Shown: piece after piece, positions 1 through 8,654 of the stretch
Numbering within the stretch: position 1 is the first letter of the stretch
Layout of the letters: each line of letters opens with the position of its first letter
The notes under the pieces: model-generated
What the model saw: the letters and a program-made list of their open reading frames with translations, nothing else
What the model was told of the DNA's origin: nothing
Database searches by the model: none
NCBI RefSeq assembly: GCF_040361335.1
Contig: NZ_APNM01000010.1
Coordinates: forward strand, 1 to 64,000
Source of the DNA: APNM01 sp040361335
GTDB lineage: Bacteria > Pseudomonadota > Gammaproteobacteria > Nevskiales > Salinisphaeraceae
Direction: 5' to 3'
DNA: 64,000 bases
Translations under genes and position numbers: made by a program

Positions 1-17
1 TCACCCCCTCACCCTGG

Positions 18-40
18 CCCTCTCCCCTCGGGGGAGAGGG
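18..40. repeat. GC-rich intergenic palindrome
   Basis: A perfect 10-bp inverted repeat (CCCTCTCCCC / GGGGAGAGGG) with a 3-base loop, just beyond the 3' end of msrB. There is no T-tract on either strand, so it is not a standard intrinsic terminator. It could act as an mRNA 3'-end stabiliser or be a copy of the C-rich/G-rich palindromes common between genes in GC-rich Gammaproteobacteria. A similar longer hairpin occurs at 32178-32209. Confidence 0.55.
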
Positions 41-49
41 GATAAGCGG

Positions 50-550
50 TCATGCCGGCTCGAAGTCCAGCGCCACGCCGTTGTTGCAGTAGCGCTTGCC
101 GGTGGGCTCCGGGCCGTCGTTGAAGACGTGGCCCTGGTGGCCGCCGCAGCGGGCACAGTGGTATTCGGTGCGCGGCCAGACCAGCTTGAAGTCCTTCTTG
201 AAGCCCAGATGGCCGTCGATATAGTCGTAGAAGCTGGGCCAGCCGGTGCCGGACTCGTACTTCCACTTGGATTCGAACAGCGGCAGGGCGCAGCCGGCGC
301 ACACGAAGGTGCCCTCGCGCTTCTCGTTCAGCAGCGCGCTGCTGCCCGGCGGCTCCGTGCCCTCCTTGCGCAGCACGTCGAACGCCTCGGGCGAGAGTCG
401 CTCGCGCCATTCGGCCTCGCTCTTCTCGACGGTCTCGATATCGCTCATGGCGGCTTCCTCGGACGGCTCGGCATCGTTCGCGGTCAGCTTGAGGGCGACC
501 GGCGCGGCGGTCAATCCGAGCAGGCCCCACAGGAGCTGGCGTCGTTTCAT
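50..550 (-). CDS. msrB: Peptide-methionine (R)-S-oxide reductase with N-terminal signal
   Basis: Reduces the R-epimer of methionine sulfoxide in oxidised proteins. The 166-residue product has two zinc-binding CxxC pairs (CAGC and CARC), the conserved GTGWPSFYD block, and the resolving motif RYCNNGVAL near residue 155 with the catalytic Cys. The ATG at 550 is preferred because it begins MKRRQLLWGLLGLTAAP, a twin-arginine-like or Sec-type signal/anchor. That places the enzyme in or facing the periplasm, unlike the short cytoplasmic MsrB of E. coli. An upstream in-frame start would add 27 residues without MsrB character. It is divergent from the flavin monooxygenase gene. Confidence 0.95.
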   Translation of the reverse strand: MKRRQLLWGLLGLTAAPVALKLTANDAEPSEEAAMSDIETVEKSEAEWRERLSPEAFDVLRKEGTEPPGSSALLNEKREGTFVCAGCALPLFESKWKYESGTGWPSFYDYIDGHLGFKKDFKLVWPRTEYHCARCGGHQGHVFNDGPEPTGKRYCNNGVALDFEPA

Positions 551-701
551 GTCGGCTCTCCGGTTGTTTGCCCTGTCATGACTATTGGACCGCGTCCTCC
601 CGGTTTCGCTCGCAGCAAAAAGTTGACACACCCGTCACCTTTCAATAGCGTCGAGGCCGTTGCGAGGGCCCGAGCGAGCCAAAAAGGAGGAAAAACGGAC
701 C

Positions 702-2096
702 ATGGACAATACAGAACTACCCCGCGTGTGCCTGATCGGATGCGGCTCCTCCGGGATGCCGGCGGTCAAGGCGCTCGCGGACCGGGGGATACCCTTCGAT
801 TGTTTCGAGGCCTCGACCGAGGTCGGCGGCAACTGGTGCTACCGAAATCCCAACGGCATGTCGGCCGCCTACGAGTCCCTGCACATCAACACCCACGCCG
901 GGCTGATGCAGTACGAGGATTACCCGATGCCGGAGGGCACGCCGGACTATCCCAGCCACGGCACCATCAAGCGCTACTTCGACGACTACATGGACCACTT
1001 CGGCCTGCGTGATCGGGTCTGCTTCGAGACCAAGGTCACGCGCGCCGAACGCCTGGACGACGGCACCTGGGAGGTCACCACCGAGGGCCGGCACGCCAAG
1101 ACCGACCATTACGATGTGCTGATCGTGGCCAACGGCCACCACTGGAAGCCGCGCTGGCCGGACCCGCCCTATCCCGGCGAGTTCGACGGCATCCAGATGC
1201 ACTCGCATAGCTATATGAATCCCCAGGACCCCTACGACTTCCAGGACAAGAACGTGCTGGTCGTGGGCATGGGCAACTCGGCCATGGACATCGCCAGCGA
1301 GCTGTCGCGGCCGGGCCTGGCGAAGAACCTCTACCACTCCGCCCGCCACGGCCACTGGGTGGTGCCCAAGTACATGCTGGGCAAGCCCACCTCCGAACTG
1401 TCGCGGCTGCCGCACTGGATGCCCTGGTGGGTGGGTAGCATCGCGACCCGGCTGCTGGTGGAGCTGACGGTCGGCAGTCCCGACAAGTACGGTCTCCAGA
1501 AGCCGGACCACAAGCCGTTGGAGGCGCACCCCACGCTGAGCTCGGACTTCCTGCACCGGGTGGGCAGCGGCGACATCGTGCCGCGCCCGGGCATCGAGCG
1601 CTTCAACGGCGACACCGTGCGCTTCACCGACGGCCACGAGGACCCGGTGGACATCGTCATCTGGGCCACCGGCTACGAGGTGAGCTTCCCGTTCTTCGAC
1701 CCTGATTTCATCAGCGCCCCCAACAACGACCTGCCGCGCTGGGAGCACCTGATGCTGCCGGAGTACGACAACCTGTTCTTCCTGGGCCTGTTCCAGCCGC
1801 TGGGCGCGATCATGCCCTTCGCCGAGAAGCAGGCGAAGATCGTGGGCGACCACCTGCTGGGTCGCATCCACTTCCCCGACCCGGATACCATGCGCCGGGA
1901 GATGGACAAGGAGCGCCAGGCCATGGTCAAGCGTTACGGTCGCGGCGCGCGCCACACCATGCAGGTCGACAACGAGGACTACCACCACCGGTTGGACGTG
2001 ATGCGCAAGAAGGGCGAAAAGCGGGCCGCCGCCAACGGCCGGCGCCTGCCGATCGCGCCGCGGGCGGGCCGCGGCGACGGCCGCAAGGCGGCCTAG
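702..2096 (+). CDS. Flavin-containing monooxygenase (FMO/Baeyer-Villiger-like)
   Basis: Predicted FAD- and NADPH-dependent monooxygenase of 464 residues. Visible motifs are the FAD-binding GCGSSG near residue 13, a second Rossmann motif GMGNSAMD near residue 188 for NADPH, and the WATGYE motif near residue 322 typical of FMO-like enzymes. The start at 702 is chosen because AAGGAGG lies 12 bases upstream; an in-frame ATG at 660 would add 14 charged residues. A TetR regulator starts 7 bases after the stop, so the two are probably co-transcribed and the regulator may sense this enzyme's substrate. The substrate (ketone, N- or S-compound) cannot be read from sequence. Confidence 0.9.
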   Translation: MDNTELPRVCLIGCGSSGMPAVKALADRGIPFDCFEASTEVGGNWCYRNPNGMSAAYESLHINTHAGLMQYEDYPMPEGTPDYPSHGTIKRYFDDYMDHFGLRDRVCFETKVTRAERLDDGTWEVTTEGRHAKTDHYDVLIVANGHHWKPRWPDPPYPGEFDGIQMHSHSYMNPQDPYDFQDKNVLVVGMGNSAMDIASELSRPGLAKNLYHSARHGHWVVPKYMLGKPTSELSRLPHWMPWWVGSIATRLLVELTVGSPDKYGLQKPDHKPLEAHPTLSSDFLHRVGSGDIVPRPGIERFNGDTVRFTDGHEDPVDIVIWATGYEVSFPFFDPDFISAPNNDLPRWEHLMLPEYDNLFFLGLFQPLGAIMPFAEKQAKIVGDHLLGRIHFPDPDTMRREMDKERQAMVKRYGRGARHTMQVDNEDYHHRLDVMRKKGEKRAAANGRRLPIAPRAGRGDGRKAA

Positions 2097-2103
2097 GGCC
2101 ACC

Positions 2104-2715
2104 ATGGCCGGCAAGCGCGAGCGCAACAAGCAGGCCAACCGGGCGGAGATCCTGGCCGCCGCCCGCGCCTGCTTCATCGAGCGCGGCTTCGACGCCGTGG
2201 CGGTGCGCGATATCGTGCGCCGCACCTCGCTCGCCGCCGGTACCTTCTACAACTACTTCCCCGACAAGGAGGCGGTGTTCCGCGCCCTGCTGGAGGAACG
2301 CATCGGCTCGCTCACCGTCAACCTGACCCGCATCCGGCGCGGTGCCCGCACCCTGCGCGCCTTCATCTACGAGGCCTACCTGGCGGCCTTCGAGGCCGCC
2401 GCCGAGGACCCGCTGTTCTACGAGGTGATCCTGCGCAACGCGCCGCAGGTCCGGGAACTGTACGAGGACAGCATCATGGGCATCTCGGTGGCGGCGCTGG
2501 AGGCCGACATCCGCGACGCTATCGAGCGCGGCCTGCTGCCCGAGGTGGACGTGGAGTACCTGGCCGCCGCGTTCTTCGGCGTCGGCTTCGAGATGGGCCG
2601 CTGCCTGTCCCGCCGCGCCGACCGCGACCCGCGCCCCGCCGCGGCCCTGGCGACGCGGCTGTTCCTGGAGGGCATCGAGGGGGCGGCGCGTTCGGGCGAC
2701 GCGGACGCGGCATAG
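2104..2715 (+). CDS. TetR/AcrR family transcriptional regulator
   Basis: A 203-residue one-component repressor. The N-terminal helix-turn-helix covers about residues 15-60 and shows the family signature around AGTFYNYFPDKEAVF. The remainder is an all-helical ligand-binding domain of the usual length. It follows the flavin monooxygenase by 7 bases, an arrangement typical of a local regulator of the adjacent catabolic gene. No convincing palindromic operator was seen before the monooxygenase. Confidence 0.92.
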   Translation: MAGKRERNKQANRAEILAAARACFIERGFDAVAVRDIVRRTSLAAGTFYNYFPDKEAVFRALLEERIGSLTVNLTRIRRGARTLRAFIYEAYLAAFEAAAEDPLFYEVILRNAPQVRELYEDSIMGISVAALEADIRDAIERGLLPEVDVEYLAAAFFGVGFEMGRCLSRRADRDPRPAAALATRLFLEGIEGAARSGDADAA

Positions 2716-2721
2716 CGTCGC

Positions 2722-2749
2722 CGTTTCGGGTTTCAAGTTTCGAGTTTCG
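2722..2749 (+). repeat. Four-copy 7-bp tandem repeat
   Basis: Four consecutive heptamers read CGTTTCG, GGTTTCA, AGTTTCG, AGTTTCG, directly after the TetR stop codon and before the PhyH-type gene. The period of seven is clear although units differ by one or two bases. A second, unrelated four-copy heptamer array sits at 51320-51347. Confidence 0.7.
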
Positions 2750-2799
2750 TGAGGCCGGACGCGCATCCGCGCGCCGGGCCCGCACGTTACAATAACCCC

Positions 2800-3606
2800 A
2801 TGAATGTGGTCGGCGAACCCGTCCTGGAGCCGCGATTGACCCCGGTGCAACGCGAGGCCTTCGCGCGCGACGGCTACCTGGTGATGCGCCGCATCGCCTC
2901 GGCCGAGCGCGTCCAGAACCTGCGCCGGATCGTCGCGGACCATCTGGCGCGGGCGGTGGCGCCGATCGAGTACGAGGCGGACGTGGCCTATCCCGGCGCC
3001 CCCGCCGGGCGCGACGCCGAGGGTGGCGACACGCCGCGCCGGCTGCGCCAGGCCTACGACCGCGATCCCGCCTTCGCCGAGTGGGCCCGCGATCCACGCG
3101 TGACCGCGATCGTCGCGCAACTGCTGGACAGCACCGACCTGCGCCTGACCCGCTGCCATCACAACTGCGTGATGACCAAGCACCCCGGCTACTCCAGCGC
3201 CACGCTCTGGCACCGCGACGTGCGCTACTGGCGCTTCTCGTCGGACAACCTGGTCAATGCCTGGCTGGCCCTGGGCGACGAGACCCCGGACAACGGCTGC
3301 ATGTGGCTGCTGCCCGGCAGCCACCGGCTGGACGTGGCGCCGGAACGGTTGGACGAGGCCCAGTTCCTGCGCGACGACCTGCCCGCCAACCGCGAACTCA
3401 TCGCCACCGCGCGGTCGGCGCCGCTGGAGCCGGGCGACGTGCTGTTCTTCCACGCCGCGGTCTTCCACGCCGCCGGCCGCAACGCGACCGACATCCCCAA
3501 GCTCTCGGCGGTGTTCACCTACCACGACGCGGGCAACCGCCCCGAGCCCGGCAGCCGCTCCGCGTGCCAACCGGCCATCGACGTGGCCACGGGCGAGCCG
3601 GCGTGA
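2800..3606 (+). CDS. Phytanoyl-CoA dioxygenase (PhyH) family protein
   Basis: Predicted Fe(II)/2-oxoglutarate-dependent oxygenase of 268 residues. It shows the N-terminal FARDGYLVMRR block typical of PhyH proteins, the HxD iron ligands in WHRDVRYW near residue 139, and a distal His in FFHAAVFHAAG near residue 220. The ATG at 2800 is preferred; an upstream in-frame ATG at 2749 precedes sequence without family character. Its stop overlaps the GTG of the DUF2237 gene by four bases, indicating translational coupling. The hydroxylated substrate is unknown; PhyH relatives act on acyl-CoAs, ectoine and many small molecules. Confidence 0.88.
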   Translation: MNVVGEPVLEPRLTPVQREAFARDGYLVMRRIASAERVQNLRRIVADHLARAVAPIEYEADVAYPGAPAGRDAEGGDTPRRLRQAYDRDPAFAEWARDPRVTAIVAQLLDSTDLRLTRCHHNCVMTKHPGYSSATLWHRDVRYWRFSSDNLVNAWLALGDETPDNGCMWLLPGSHRLDVAPERLDEAQFLRDDLPANRELIATARSAPLEPGDVLFFHAAVFHAAGRNATDIPKLSAVFTYHDAGNRPEPGSRSACQPAIDVATGEPA

Positions 3607-3992
3607 GCGCGGACCCGGGACAGACCCGGCAGCGCAACGTCTTCGGCGAGCCGCTGGCGATGTGCGGTATCCGGCCGCTCACCGGCTTCTACCGCGAAGG
3701 CTGCTGTGAGACCGGGCCCGAGGATATCGGCCGGCATGTGGTCTGCGCACGGGTGGATGCCGGGTTCCTGGCCTTCAGCCGCAGCCGCGGCAACGACCTG
3801 GAGACGCCGCGGCCGGAGGCCGGCTTCCCCGGTCTCAGGCCGGGCGACCGCTGGTGCCTGTGCGCGGCCCGCTGGGAGGAGGCCCGGGCCGCGGGCGCCG
3901 CGCCGCGGGTGGTGCTGGCCGCCACCCACGAGGCGGCCCTGAAGGTCGTGCGGCTCGAGGACCTCAAGGCGCACGCCCTGGATTTGTCTTGA
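3603..3992 (+). CDS. DUF2237 family protein
   Basis: A 129-residue protein of the DUF2237 family, whose function is not established. The conserved pattern NVFGEPL, then CCETGPEDxGxHxVCA, then FSxxxGNDLxTP, then PGDRWCLCAxRW is all present, with several conserved cysteines. It starts with GTG inside the GTGA overlap with the upstream PhyH-type gene, so it is the second gene of a two-gene operon. The gene ends just before a repeat element at 4009. Confidence 0.88.
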   Translation: MSADPGQTRQRNVFGEPLAMCGIRPLTGFYREGCCETGPEDIGRHVVCARVDAGFLAFSRSRGNDLETPRPEAGFPGLRPGDRWCLCAARWEEARAAGAAPRVVLAATHEAALKVVRLEDLKAHALDLS

Positions 3993-4008
3993 GCGTTTCG
4001 CTTCCCCC

Positions 4009-4214
4009 TCAGAGGGTGTCTGCAAACCACAGAGGCGCACGGAGGCGCGCAGAGGTTTTTGATGGGGCTGGATGTTGTCCGGCGCAGGCTTCTTTGCGGC
4101 TTCCGGGGCGACAGTCATGTCCCTCTGTGTCCCTCTGTGCGCCTCTGTGGTTAATTTGCTGGCCGGCCGTGTGCCGAGGCGCTTGCCGCGCCATGTTTTG
4201 TAACCACCCTCTCA
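4009..4214. repeat. CACAGAG-type palindromic element with terminal inverted repeats
   Basis: About 206 bp bounded by imperfect 19-bp inverted ends (CTCAGAGGGTGTCTGCAAA at 4009 and its near-complement at 4196-4214). Inside lie two opposed arms rich in CACAGAGGCGCAC at 4024-4060 and 4120-4155. The right end contains the stop codon of the EpsL-like gene. The structure is MITE-like, without a coding region. The same arm sequence recurs at 39406-39570 and 61564-61723. Confidence 0.7.
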
Positions 4215-5399
4215 GTCGTCGTCCAGGGTCAGGCGCAGCGCGAGTCCGCCCCGCCAGTAGTCGTACTCGGATGCCGGGCGGTTGCTCGACTGTTCCTCCG
4301 CGGCCAGGGTCGCGATCCAGTGCAGGGTCCGGGTCAGGGCGTAGCGCGCCTCCAGCTCGGCGCCCCGGATGCGGTCCTCGCGGTTCCCGGACGCCGTTGT
4401 GACGCCGCCCTCGTAGTTTTCCTCTTCGTGGTAAAGCCGTGCGTCCAGCGCGATCTTGGGGCTGTAGCGCCAGTCCAGCCGTAGCTGCGCGCCGGTGGCC
4501 TCGATGAAGCTGGCGTCCACGGAGCCGGATGAGTAGATGCGGCGGAACACGTCCAGGGTCAGCCGCGTCTTGACCGAGACCGTCCGCTCGTAGGCCAGGC
4601 GCCAGGTGGGCGCGGAGAAGTCGCGTCCGGACAGGCCGTCGATCTCGCGCCGGGTGTGGCCGACGCGCGCCCGCAGGCGCGAGATCGCGCTGTATTCCCA
4701 GACGCCGTCCACGAAGCGGGTCTCCTGCGTGGCCGCGCGCCCCAGGGGGTCGTCCGCGTCGCGCCCCGGGAACTCGATGTCGTCGCGGGACAGTCCCAGC
4801 CCCGCCTCGAAGGTGGAGCCCGCGCGGTGCCGGAGCTGGATCTCCCAGTCGTCGTGGCGCCGGTCGAAACGCTGCCGCTCGGCCTCGCTGTGTTCGACGC
4901 GCAGCTCGCCCAGGCGCGCGCGCACGATCCAGGCGGGCGTGATCGCGATATCCGTCTGCAGGAACGGTTGCTGCGTGGTGACCAGGTCGCGCAGGTCGGC
5001 GTCGCGGTCGCCGAAATCGTCCAGCTCGCGGCTGCGGTCGTAGCCCGCGATGCCGGAGACCGCCTCGCCGATGCCGTAGTCCAGGCGCGCGCTCAGCTCG
5101 TGGGCCGTGTGGTCGAACCGCCGGAGCCGGTGGTAGTCGACGTCGCTGAGCCGCCCGGACAACTCGAACGCCTGCCGGCCCCGAAGCCACTCGAACGCCC
5201 CGCCGACGCTGGCCTCGCGCATGGTCTCGCCGCGTGCCGCGTCCGCGACGCGCAGCAGGTTGCTGTCGTAACGGGCGCCGAGCTCCAGGTAGGGGGCGAA
5301 GCCGATCCCGGCCGCGGCGGCCGTCGGGGCGGCGGCCAGGATCAGTGCGGCGAGGACCGGGTGTAGCGGGAACGGCGGGCGTCGCCCGCGCGCGGGCAT
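4212..5399 (-). CDS. EpsL-like outer-membrane beta-barrel protein of the exopolysaccharide locus
   Basis: A 395-residue predicted outer-membrane barrel. The N-terminus is a signal peptide ending in an alanine run (residues 1-30), followed by YLELGARYDSNLLR and many alternating amphipathic strands, and ending in a short strand with acidic DDD. Length, position and strand pattern fit the EpsL-like barrels that accompany Wza/Wzz-dependent polysaccharide loci. The start overlaps the stop of the upstream transferase by one base (TAATG), so it is the last gene of the operon. Its stop codon lies inside the repeat element at 4009-4214. Confidence 0.78.
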   Translation of the reverse strand: MPARGRRPPFPLHPVLAALILAAAPTAAAAGIGFAPYLELGARYDSNLLRVADAARGETMREASVGGAFEWLRGRQAFELSGRLSDVDYHRLRRFDHTAHELSARLDYGIGEAVSGIAGYDRSRELDDFGDRDADLRDLVTTQQPFLQTDIAITPAWIVRARLGELRVEHSEAERQRFDRRHDDWEIQLRHRAGSTFEAGLGLSRDDIEFPGRDADDPLGRAATQETRFVDGVWEYSAISRLRARVGHTRREIDGLSGRDFSAPTWRLAYERTVSVKTRLTLDVFRRIYSSGSVDASFIEATGAQLRLDWRYSPKIALDARLYHEEENYEGGVTTASGNREDRIRGAELEARYALTRTLHWIATLAAEEQSSNRPASEYDYWRGGLALRLTLDDD

Positions 5400-6796
5400 T
5401 ACACCGCCTCGCGATCGTTCCACACGATCCATATGGTGCGCAGGATGATCCAAATGTCCAGGAGCGGGGTCCAGTTGCGGATGTATTCGAGATCGTATTG
5501 GACCCGCTTCTCCATGTCCTCGATCGACTCGATGGTACCCCGGTGGCCGTGGACCTGCGCCCAGCCGGTCATGCCCGGCCGGACCTTGTGGCGTGTCATG
5601 TATTGCTTGATCTCCGCCCGGTAGGCCTCGTTCTGGGTGACCGCGTGCGGACGCGGGCCGACGACGCTCATCTGGCCCTTGAGCACGTTCCAGAACTGCG
5701 GCAGCTCGTCCAGCGACTTGGCGCGCAGAAAGCGGCCGACGCGGGTGACCCGCGGATCGTCGGCCAATGCCTGGCTGACTTCGCTGTCGGATTCCTGCAC
5801 GTACATGGTGCGGAACTTGTTGACCCGGATACGCCGGCCGTCGAGACCGTAACGGTTCTGCCGGTAGAGCACCGGCGAGCCCTGCGTCACCCGCAGGGCG
5901 ATCGCGATCCCCAGCATCAGGGGCGACAGCAACACCAGCGCCAGGGCCGCGACGACGATATCGAAGAGGCGCTTGAACCAGCCGTCGACGCCCAGGAAGG
6001 GCGTCTCGCTGACCGCGATCAGCGGGATGTTGTTGAAATGCACCATGGGCGCGTTTTGCAGCCCCAGCGCATCGAAGGCCGGTACGTAGTAGACCGAGGC
6101 CGTGGTGTTGCCGAGCTGCTCCAGGACGTCCTTGGCCCGGTCGAGGGCGTGGTGGGGCAGCATCACGAACACGATATCGATGTCGTGTTCTTGGATGTAA
6201 TCGTTCAGCGCGTCGGTGCTCCCCAGCAGGGGCAGATCCGCCGTGATCCGGCCGAGGCGGCCCGGTTCGCGGTCGTCGAAGACGCCCGCGAGCTGCACGT
6301 GTCGCGCGTTGCCGGACTTGAGGCTGTCCGCGAGCTGGCGGGCGGCGTCGTTCATGAAGACGATGACCGCCTTGCGGGTCGGGTCCAGGCCGGGGAACAG
6401 GTACGGCAGCCCGGACAGCAGCAGCTTGCGGATCAGATAGAACCACAGGGGGGTCGTCAGCAGCCAGGTGATCAGCACGCGGCGCGAGAAGCCCTCGCTC
6501 TGGCCGATCAAGGTGCTGATCGTCATCAGCGCCCCGAACAGGATCAGCCACTCGATGATCAGGGAGGACCGCAGACGGGAAGGCCGCCGCAGATCGTTGT
6601 TGGGCAGGATCAGGTCGTGGCTGCGCAGCGTGATGAACGACAGGATGAACGCGAAGATCGCCAGTTCCCGGTAGCGTTCCTGCGGCGCGATGTCGTACAG
6701 GGTGGCCCACAGCAACAGGTTGCCCACGACGATGGCGGCGTAGAGGCAGCCGTTGACGAACTGTCGCATCCACAGGTTGCTGGAAAAGACGCTCAT
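5399..6796 (-). CDS. Undecaprenyl-phosphate glucose phosphotransferase (WcaJ type)
   Basis: Polyprenyl-phosphate hexose-1-phosphate transferase predicted to start repeat-unit assembly on the inner membrane lipid carrier. The 465-residue protein has four N-terminal membrane segments (to about residue 130), a central CoA-binding-like domain, a membrane helix near residue 275 followed by the bacterial sugar transferase domain with NKFRTM, KSLDELPQFWNVLKGQMS and GPRPHA. These motifs are diagnostic for the WcaJ/EpsB-like family. It overlaps the downstream barrel gene by one base and is preceded by the GT2 gene. Confidence 0.93.
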   Translation of the reverse strand: MSVFSSNLWMRQFVNGCLYAAIVVGNLLLWATLYDIAPQERYRELAIFAFILSFITLRSHDLILPNNDLRRPSRLRSSLIIEWLILFGALMTISTLIGQSEGFSRRVLITWLLTTPLWFYLIRKLLLSGLPYLFPGLDPTRKAVIVFMNDAARQLADSLKSGNARHVQLAGVFDDREPGRLGRITADLPLLGSTDALNDYIQEHDIDIVFVMLPHHALDRAKDVLEQLGNTTASVYYVPAFDALGLQNAPMVHFNNIPLIAVSETPFLGVDGWFKRLFDIVVAALALVLLSPLMLGIAIALRVTQGSPVLYRQNRYGLDGRRIRVNKFRTMYVQESDSEVSQALADDPRVTRVGRFLRAKSLDELPQFWNVLKGQMSVVGPRPHAVTQNEAYRAEIKQYMTRHKVRPGMTGWAQVHGHRGTIESIEDMEKRVQYDLEYIRNWTPLLDIWIILRTIWIVWNDREAV

Positions 6797-6808
6797 GCCG
6801 GCGGTCGC

Positions 6809-7747
6809 TTATCGTTTGTCATCGGGGTGCCTCCTGAACCGGGCGACAAGTCCCCGCAGCCGCGATGCAAGCAATTCGCGCAGTCGGCGGTGTTGCCAGG
6901 CACGCAGGTCGCGGCGGAATGCCGGGTCGGGATAGCGCGGTTCGCGTCGCAGCATGGCGTAGCCATAGCTGAGAATCATCAGCAGCCCGCCGATCACGTA
7001 GGGCTTTTCGTGCATCCGGAACAGGCCCGAGGCCAGGATGTACCACGGCGAGTACCCCATGAAGTACAGGCCGCGCCCCAGCCGGATGCGGCCGTGATAC
7101 ACGCTGCGATCCGACGAGCCCATCTGCCGGTGGTGGTACAGCCGGGCCTCCGGGTGGTGGAAGCTGCGGGTCCGCCAGCCGTGCATCCGGCAGCGGTGGA
7201 TGTCGATGCCGTCCCAGAGGATGGTCCGCTCGAAGCCGCCGATGTCCTCGAACGCCTCGCGCCGGTACAGCTTGAACTGGCCGGCGACGTGTTCGTCGGT
7301 CATGTATTCGAGGACCAGACGGTCGCCCTCGGGCCGGAACACCTTGCCCGAGACCGCGGCCAGGCGGTCGTCCGCGGCGAAGGCGTCGAGCATGATCTCG
7401 ATGTAGCGCGGATCGAAGGACATGTCGCCGTCGAGCTTGGCGATGTAGCGATAGTTGTCGTCGGCCAGCCGCTCCCGGCCGTAGTCGAAGGCCTCGATCA
7501 CGCCGCCGCCCAGCACGCGCGCGCCGCGATCGGGTTTGTCGATCAACCGGATGAAATCGTGTCGCCGGGCGTAGTCTTCCACGATCGCGGGGGTGTCGTC
7601 GGACGAGCCGTCGTCCACGATCAGCCATTCCTGCGGGCGGCAGCGCTGCGCGACCATCGCGTCCAGGGTCCGGCGGATGTGTGCCGCCTCGTCGCGCACC
7701 GGCGAGACGACGGCCAGCGGCACCGTGCGGTGCGATGGCGCCGTCAT
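6809..7747 (-). CDS. Family 2 glycosyltransferase
   Basis: A 312-residue GT2 enzyme with the N-terminal nucleotide-sugar binding SPVRDEAAHI, the IVDDGSSDDT motif and the metal-binding KLDGDMSFD near residue 110. A C-terminal hydrophobic stretch near residues 240-265 may tether it to the membrane. It adds a sugar to the growing lipid-linked repeat unit; donor and linkage cannot be read. Its ATG overlaps the stop of the WecG-like gene by four bases (ATGA). Confidence 0.9.
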   Translation of the reverse strand: MTAPSHRTVPLAVVSPVRDEAAHIRRTLDAMVAQRCRPQEWLIVDDGSSDDTPAIVEDYARRHDFIRLIDKPDRGARVLGGGVIEAFDYGRERLADDNYRYIAKLDGDMSFDPRYIEIMLDAFAADDRLAAVSGKVFRPEGDRLVLEYMTDEHVAGQFKLYRREAFEDIGGFERTILWDGIDIHRCRMHGWRTRSFHHPEARLYHHRQMGSSDRSVYHGRIRLGRGLYFMGYSPWYILASGLFRMHEKPYVIGGLLMILSYGYAMLRREPRYPDPAFRRDLRAWQHRRLRELLASRLRGLVARFRRHPDDKR

Positions 7748-8529
7748 GCCGCGGCCCCGTGCTTGAGGCGTTGCCGGAGGGCGTCGGCGAACAGGCGCAG
7801 GGCGAAGGGAATGTCGTGCACCAGGTAACGGCGCCACAGGCGGCCGGGCTCCGAGGCCAGGCGGTGCAACCATTCCAGTCCCAGCCGTTGCCAGATCCGC
7901 GGGGCGCGGGCCTGCTCGCCCGCGACGAAGCTGAAGGCGTAGCCGCAGCCGAGCCAGCACACCCGCGGAAACTCCGGCGCCAGGCGCGCGATCAGTCGCT
8001 CCTGGCGGGGACAGCCGAGCGCCACCAGGACCAGACCCGGATCGGCCTTGCGCAACGCATCGCGGATACGCTCGTACGCGGCGGGGTCGTCCTCGAAGCC
8101 GAACGGCGGGCAGTGGGAGGCGACGGTGAGGTCGGGGTGACGGTCGCGCAGGATCGCCGCCGCGCGTGCCGCGATGCCGGGATTGCCGCCCAGCAGCAGC
8201 ATGGGAACGCCGCGATCGGCGGCCGCGGCGGGCAGGTCCCAGACGAGGTCCGAGCCGCAGACCCGTTCCGGCAGCGGCCGGCCCCGGAGCCGGGCGGCCC
8301 AGACCAGCGGCATGCCGTCGGCCACGCAGCAGTCGGCGTCGCGGGCGAAGCGCGCCAGCTCGGTGTCCCGCGTCATCTGCCGCAGGATGTCCAGGTTGAC
8401 GGTCATCAGGACACCGCCGCGCCCGCCCTCGGCGAGCGCCATGGCGCGGTCGACGGTTTCCGCGCGGGTGACGGCATCCAACGGGAAACCGCAGAGCGCC
8501 ACGCGCCCGCGTGGCTCGGGAAGGCTCAT
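7744..8529 (-). CDS. WecG/TagA/CpsF family glycosyltransferase
   Basis: A 261-residue GT26 enzyme. It shows VNLDILRQM, DCCVADGMPLVWAAR, the GxPxQE-type motif GCPRQERLIA and the GCGYAFSFVAG segment of the family. Members transfer N-acetylmannosaminuronate, N-acetylmannosamine or glucuronate to lipid-linked saccharides; which of these applies is undetermined. It begins a minus-strand sub-block after the oppositely oriented methyltransferase and is coupled to the GT2 gene. Confidence 0.92.
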   Translation of the reverse strand: MSLPEPRGRVALCGFPLDAVTRAETVDRAMALAEGGRGGVLMTVNLDILRQMTRDTELARFARDADCCVADGMPLVWAARLRGRPLPERVCGSDLVWDLPAAAADRGVPMLLLGGNPGIAARAAAILRDRHPDLTVASHCPPFGFEDDPAAYERIRDALRKADPGLVLVALGCPRQERLIARLAPEFPRVCWLGCGYAFSFVAGEQARAPRIWQRLGLEWLHRLASEPGRLWRRYLVHDIPFALRLFADALRQRLKHGAAA

Positions 8530-8654
8530 CCGCCCTTATTCCCCCTTGACCCAATGCTCCGGAGTCTAGCACGCACGACCCGGCGGCATGCCGGGGACAC
8601 GCGGCGTTTCCATGTAAACTCCGTATCTTGGCAACACGAACGGCCGGAACCGGC

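Noticed and set aside
717..2225. Long open frame on the opposite strand of the flavin monooxygenase gene
   Set aside because: Typical shadow in GC-rich DNA; Arg/His/Val-rich, no domain; the plus-strand gene has clear motifs.
5234..7828. 864-codon open frame on the plus strand opposite the EpsL-like, WcaJ and GT2 genes
   Set aside because: Spans several well-supported genes on the other strand and encodes low-complexity Gln/Arg/Asp/Val-rich sequence, a codon-bias artefact.
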